A DNA stretch of 8,946 bases from Pseudomonadota bacterium. Lineage in GTDB: Bacteria > Pseudomonadota > Gammaproteobacteria > Pseudomonadales > Azotimanducaceae. The translations under genes and the position numbers were made by a program. Below the pieces are notes generated by a model. It ran no database searches. It saw only the letters and a program-made list of their open reading frames with translations, and was not told where the DNA came from. The stretch spans positions 1 through 8,946 of the forward strand of contig JAQBYL010000152.1 of assembly GCA_027622495.1 (NCBI GenBank), in the 5' to 3' direction. Shown here in pieces: positions 6,124 through 8,946 of the stretch; position 1 is the first letter of the stretch, and each line of letters starts with the position of its first letter.

Positions 6124-7380
6124 TTGCGCGACGATGGCACCGTGACCGGGGTCCGGGCAGCCACCGCGCCGCTATTCTTCGGCTGGGCGATCGTCGCGTT
6201 CACGTTCGTGATGCAGTTCCTGACCATCGGCATGGGCTTCTATACCTTCGCCGTCCTGCTCGTGCCGCTCACTGATGCGCTGGATGCCGATCGGTTTCTC
6301 GTCTCACTCGCATTGTCGGTGCAGACCCTAACTGGTGCGTTACTCGGTCCCTGGGTTGGGCGCATGGTGGCGGAACGCTCGGTCCGCGTGCTGATGTTCG
6401 GCGGCATGCTGACCCTGAGCGCGGGTTTCCTGCTCCTCGCGCAGGCGAGCACGCTGTGGCACCTGTACGCTGCGTTCGGTCTGATCGTGACAGTCGGGAT
6501 GACATTCTGCGGGCCGCTACCTTGCAACACGCTGCTCGCCAACTGGTTCGCCGCGCGCCGCGGCACCGCGCTTGGCATCTCGCAATTCGGCGTCTCCCTT
6601 TCCGGGACCGTGCTCGTTCCGGTCGCGGGCTGGATCGTGGTCGAGTATGGCTGGCAGGCTGTGCCCCTGACCTTTGCGCTCGCCCTGCCACTCGTGATGA
6701 CACCGCTGATCTGGAAACTCGCGATCAAGCGGCCCGAAGACGTCGGGCTGCACGCCGACGGCGCGCTCGAAGCACCCGCGCAATCGGGCCCCGGCGGCCG
6801 GGACTGGACCTTCGCAAAGGCCCTGCGCGACCCGCAGGTGTGGCTGCTTGCGGCCGTGGTCGGTGTGCCATTCATGGGCGTTGGCATGGTCGTGCTTGGT
6901 ATGCACTCGCACATCACCGACGTCGGCCTCTCGGTGCTCGAAGCCTCGGCGATCGTCGCCGTCATCACGGCGTGCGGTGCGCTGGCGAAGCTGCTGTTTG
7001 GAGTTCTCGCCGACCGGTTCGACAAACGTGCGGTGGTGTCCGCCTCGCTCGGCCTGCAGATCCTGGGACTTGCGTCCATCATGGGTGCGGATACGGAACT
7101 GGGCTTCGCCGTCGCGGGCGGGCTGTTTGGCCTCGGCTACGGTGGCGCGCTGCCGCTCTGGAGCGTGCTGATCGCGACGATGTTCGGCCCCGACGCCTTC
7201 GCACGTGTGATGGGATTCATGGGGCCGATGACCGTGCCGTTCACGCTCTCGGGGTTGCCGCTGGCGACCTATGTCTTCGAGCACACGGGCAGCTATCTGC
7301 CCGCGTTTGGAGCGTTGCTCGCCGCACTCTGCGTGGCACTCGTCGCGACGTGGCGGGTGCGGATTCCGGCCAGTCCATAA
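6124..7380 (+). CDS. MFS transporter, monocarboxylate/oxalate-formate antiporter-like
   Basis: The protein has 418 residues and about twelve hydrophobic segments, six on each side of a hydrophilic loop at about 200-235, so it is a full-length inner-membrane major facilitator. The TM4-TM5 connector 'NWFAARRGTALGISQFG' (about 140-156) is characteristic of the monocarboxylate transporter / oxalate:formate antiporter branch. The loop 2-3 'GPWVGRMVAERSVRVL' and loop 8-9 'GVLADRFDKRAVV' are versions of MFS motif A. Substrates in this branch are usually small mono- or dicarboxylates; the actual one is unknown. The start is uncertain: TTG at 6124, or GTG at 6142 which gives a more usual N-terminus; neither has a good ribosome binding site. 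The flavin monooxygenase remnant lies downstream on the same strand, suggesting a former catabolic operon. The gene is visibly richer in G and C than the left half of the window. Confidence 0.92.
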   Translation: MRDDGTVTGVRAATAPLFFGWAIVAFTFVMQFLTIGMGFYTFAVLLVPLTDALDADRFLVSLALSVQTLTGALLGPWVGRMVAERSVRVLMFGGMLTLSAGFLLLAQASTLWHLYAAFGLIVTVGMTFCGPLPCNTLLANWFAARRGTALGISQFGVSLSGTVLVPVAGWIVVEYGWQAVPLTFALALPLVMTPLIWKLAIKRPEDVGLHADGALEAPAQSGPGGRDWTFAKALRDPQVWLLAAVVGVPFMGVGMVVLGMHSHITDVGLSVLEASAIVAVITACGALAKLLFGVLADRFDKRAVVSASLGLQILGLASIMGADTELGFAVAGGLFGLGYGGALPLWSVLIATMFGPDAFARVMGFMGPMTVPFTLSGLPLATYVFEHTGSYLPAFGALLAALCVALVATWRVRIPASP

Positions 7381-7595
7381 GCGGTCATCCCCGATTCTCT
7401 ATTGTTGCCGCGGCTACGCGCGTGCCGCACCGGATTTGATGGCCACCATCACCTCAATCGAATCGGGCTGGTGCAACCCCCACGCAAGACAGCCGCCTAA
7501 CCAGAGCTATAGCAGAGGATACAACCCGAAGCGGACCAGTGTTTCCGCGGAGCCTGGGCGAGTGGTCGTCTGGGGCCTGGCATTGTCATGTGGCA
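7381..7595. other. Gap between transporter and flavoenzyme remnant
   Basis: No intact gene is seen. If the flavin monooxygenase once started here, its N-terminal GxGxxG FAD-binding segment is no longer readable in any plus-strand frame I followed. The end of the stretch enters a 13-bp tandem repeat (7578-7603). Confidence 0.4.
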
Positions 7596-7603
7596 TTGTC
7601 ATC
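7578..7603 (+). repeat. 13-bp tandem duplication
   Basis: TGGCATTGTCATG is followed directly by TGGCATTGTCATC, two 13-bp units with one mismatch. A third partial copy, TGGCA, follows. Its length is not a multiple of three, so it would shift a frame crossing it. It sits at the 5' edge of the flavoenzyme remnant and looks like slippage. Confidence 0.7.
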
Positions 7604-8208
7604 TGGCACTACGGCGTGCTGCGCGCGGATGCCTCCGGCGCGATGACGCGACTGTTGCCCGCAGGCATCCTCCGGGGCGGCGAGGGGCTGGAGTGTTATG
7701 AGGACCGCGGTGGCGAGGTCGAGCTGAGCTTCGAAGACGGCAATACTGAAACCGCTGACGTCGTCGTTGGCGCCGATGATCCGCCCCTTGTCACGCGGGC
7801 AACTGCGCGCCCTCACCACGCGCTTCGCCGAGCCGCTGCCGACTCTGTTTTCGCGAACCGACCTCGAGACCCAGTGTTTCCGTTGGGAGATCTACAACCG
7901 CCCTTTGTGGCGATCGAGGACGGCCATTTTCTGGGCCGGTCCATGGCGGGCGGGGATCTGCGCGATGGGGCAGGGGTCAGCGCCAGCTTCACCCGGTTCG
8001 AGAACGAGCGTGTGGCCTATGCCAATCACCACGTCGAATCCGCGCGCGGCATGGGCTATCTGTTTCACCACACGCCCGGCGCCTCAAGGCCTGGCGGCGG
8101 GACATGGTGTTCGATCACACGCGAAAGCTGCAGGGTGTTGTCGCTCGCGTCGCACGAACCGATGCCGAGAAGCTGAGCCTCCAGTTGACCGAAGCGCACA
8201 TCACTTGA
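7596..8208 (+). pseudogene. FAD-dependent monooxygenase (salicylate hydroxylase/UbiH-like), multiply disrupted
   Basis: Four blocks in family order lie in three frames. Block 1 (about 7605-7780) reads 'HYGVLRADASGAMTRLLPAG' and 'GNTETADVVVGAD', matching the 'RADL...' and 'ADLVVGAD' regions of class A flavin monooxygenases. Block 2 (about 7779-7908, another frame) reads 'RFAEPLPTLFSRTDLETQ' and 'CFRWEIYNRPLW'. Block 3 (about 7908-8085, frame of block 1) reads 'AIEDGHFLGRSMAGGDLRDG', 'FTRFENERVAYANHH' and 'MGYLFHHTPG'. Block 4 (about 8083-8208, third frame) reads 'RLKAWRRDMVFDHTRKLQGV' and stops at 8206. The N-terminal FAD-binding fold, much of the middle domain and the GDAAHP FAD-contact motif expected between blocks 2 and 3 are missing. 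The gene cannot make an active enzyme. It once probably hydroxylated an aromatic or similar acid, matching the neighbouring carboxylate-type transporter. Confidence 0.75.
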
Positions 8209-8418
8209 CCCAAGCGGCCGGTCGGCGGCGTGCGGGCGACGGCAATGGGGCTGCGATGCGATCAACTCGCCTGGGTTCCGGTTAGAGTAACGTCGCAATC
8301 CCTCACCCTCGGAGCGGCGCGCCCGAGGAATTTGTTCCCGTCGGAAATTTTTACAGATTCATAGCATCAGAGCGTGACCTATTTATAAATATGCTAACAG
8401 TTCAAAGGCTTATGATTT

Positions 8419-8434
8419 TGGCATGTCTATTGCT
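8419..8434 (+). promoter_or_regulatory. Sigma-54 (-24/-12) promoter
   Basis: TGGCATG-TCTA-TTGCT matches the consensus TGGCAYR-N4-TTGCW at essentially every position, with the invariant GG (8420-8421) and GC (8432-8433) 12 bp apart. Transcription would start near 8445, about 30 nt before the start codon of the secreted protein at 8477. The region upstream (8340-8400) is A+T-rich, as expected where an enhancer-bound activator bends or melts DNA, but no specific activator or IHF site was identified. Confidence 0.7.
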
Positions 8435-8464
8435 TGGCTTACGACCTAATCGATTCAACTTGAT

Positions 8465-8471
8465 AGGAGAG
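8465..8471 (+). promoter_or_regulatory. Strong ribosome binding site
   Basis: AGGAGAG lies 5-7 nt before the ATG at 8477 and is the clearest Shine-Dalgarno sequence on the plus strand of the window. It fixes the start of the secreted PPC-like protein. Confidence 0.85.
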
Positions 8472-8476
8472 CCACG

Positions 8477-8941
8477 ATGAACTCAACACTGCGTAACGCA
8501 ATACTTGGCGGAGCGGGCATCCTCGGCACGATGCTCGCGGGGCAGTCCGCAGCAGTTCCGATCGTCTACGAAGGATCATTGACGTCGGGTGTTACCGTCG
8601 GCGGATTCATCAACGACCCCTCACAGACGGGATCGCCGAACGACGATTTCTGGAGTTTTTCCGGTACCGCGGGCGACGTTATCACGCTGACCGGCAATCG
8701 GCTCCATAGCGATCTGGATCCGGCGATGCGCCTGTATTTCGGGACGGGCCCGGATACGGCTGGTTTGGGCGCCGTCATCGCGTCTGCGGACGACAACCTC
8801 GCCGAACTTGCTGGATTCGCGGGACCGTTCGCCGATCCGCGTATCAGCTTCACGCTGCCGACTACCGGGGACTACACCGTTCAGATGTGGGATTTCGCTA
8901 GTAAGAAGGGAGACCCCCCGGCTCTGCCGGGGAGGCAGTAG
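8477..8941 (+). CDS. Secreted protein with PPC-like domain, C-terminus probably truncated
   Basis: The 154-residue product starts with a signal peptide ('MNSTLRNAILGG', hydrophobic core to about residue 21, likely cleavage after 'GQSAA' at 26). The mature part, about 54-141, resembles a bacterial pre-peptidase C-terminal (PPC) beta-sandwich: 'DDFWSFSGTAGDVITLTG', 'DLDPAMRLYFG', 'PRISFTLPTTGDYTVQMWDF'. Such domains occur in secreted proteins, including many with a PEP-CTERM sorting tail. After 'WDFAS' the sequence turns into 'KKGDPPALPGRQ', encoded by a GC-rich hairpin, and stops at TAG 8939. The final strands of the domain and any C-terminal anchor are therefore missing. This looks like an insertion or rearrangement at about 8900, so the gene may be broken in this strain. 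A sigma-54 promoter and strong ribosome binding site precede it. Confidence 0.72.
   Translation: MNSTLRNAILGGAGILGTMLAGQSAAVPIVYEGSLTSGVTVGGFINDPSQTGSPNDDFWSFSGTAGDVITLTGNRLHSDLDPAMRLYFGTGPDTAGLGAVIASADDNLAELAGFAGPFADPRISFTLPTTGDYTVQMWDFASKKGDPPALPGRQ
8916..8932. repeat. GC-rich hairpin at the break in the PPC protein
   Basis: CCCCGGC-TCT-GCCGGGG is a perfect 7-bp stem with a 3-nt loop, at the point where the PPC-like protein loses family resemblance. It may be the tip of a mobile or repetitive palindromic element (REP-like, IS200/IS605-like or other) continuing past the window. No T-run follows, so it is not a typical terminator. Confidence 0.5.
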
Positions 8942-8946
8942 AAGTT

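Noticed and set aside
6240..7284. Long minus-strand frames opposite the MFS gene (280 and 255 codons)
   Set aside because: Ser/Arg/Pro-rich or His/Arg-rich translations without domains, explained by G+C bias opposite a real gene.
6456..7439. Long plus-strand frame (327 codons) overlapping the MFS gene
   Set aside because: It is a shadow frame in G+C-rich coding DNA: Arg-rich, low-complexity translation with no family features, while the MFS frame is unambiguous.
8307..8328. CCTCGG...CCGAGG hairpin after the flavoenzyme remnant as a terminator
   Set aside because: The loop is 10 nt and only a broken T stretch (AATTTGTT) follows; too weak to call a terminator.

Overview
The window looks like an accessory, partly decayed stretch of a proteobacterial chromosome, probably an environmental gammaproteobacterium. 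This placement is inference from gene types (CaiB/BaiF CoA-transferase, HslJ-like META lipoprotein, MOSC protein, ISL3-type transposase, a secreted PPC-type protein behind a sigma-54 promoter), not from a marker gene. No rRNA, tRNA or CRISPR array is visible.

Left part (1-3960): an apparently healthy region. The C-terminal part of a SAM-dependent methyltransferase is coupled by an ATGA overlap to a CaiB/BaiF (family III) CoA-transferase. Convergent to these lies a META-domain lipoprotein. Behind it is a 78-codon piece that reads like the C-terminus of a Fic/DOC protein with its winged-helix segment deleted, followed by a MOSC-domain protein, all on the minus strand.

Middle part (3961-6123): a two-repeat 'VNG...YW.D...GGP' protein of unknown function lacks a convincing start and may be frameshifted near its 5' end. 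A scrap-yard follows: the N-terminal half of a short-chain dehydrogenase/reductase with a frameshift, joined directly to the C-terminal third and right end of an ISL3-family transposase, which abuts the 5' end of a minus-strand secreted-protein gene. This is best read as an IS insertion followed by a deletion.

Right part (6124-8946): a more G+C-rich block holds an intact 12-TM MFS transporter of the monocarboxylate/oxalate-formate type and, downstream, a broken flavin monooxygenase whose pieces lie in three frames with internal deletions. The pair suggests a former uptake-and-catabolism module. After an A+T-rich spacer, a near-perfect sigma-54 -24/-12 promoter and a strong ribosome binding site precede a secreted PPC-like protein. 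That protein ends abruptly at a GC-rich hairpin at the window edge, which may be the tip of a mobile or repetitive element.

I see no convincing new multi-gene system. The items most worth a second look are the methyltransferase/CoA-transferase pair, the IS-scarred SDR junction, the sigma-54-driven secreted protein and its hairpin end, and the orphan two-repeat protein.
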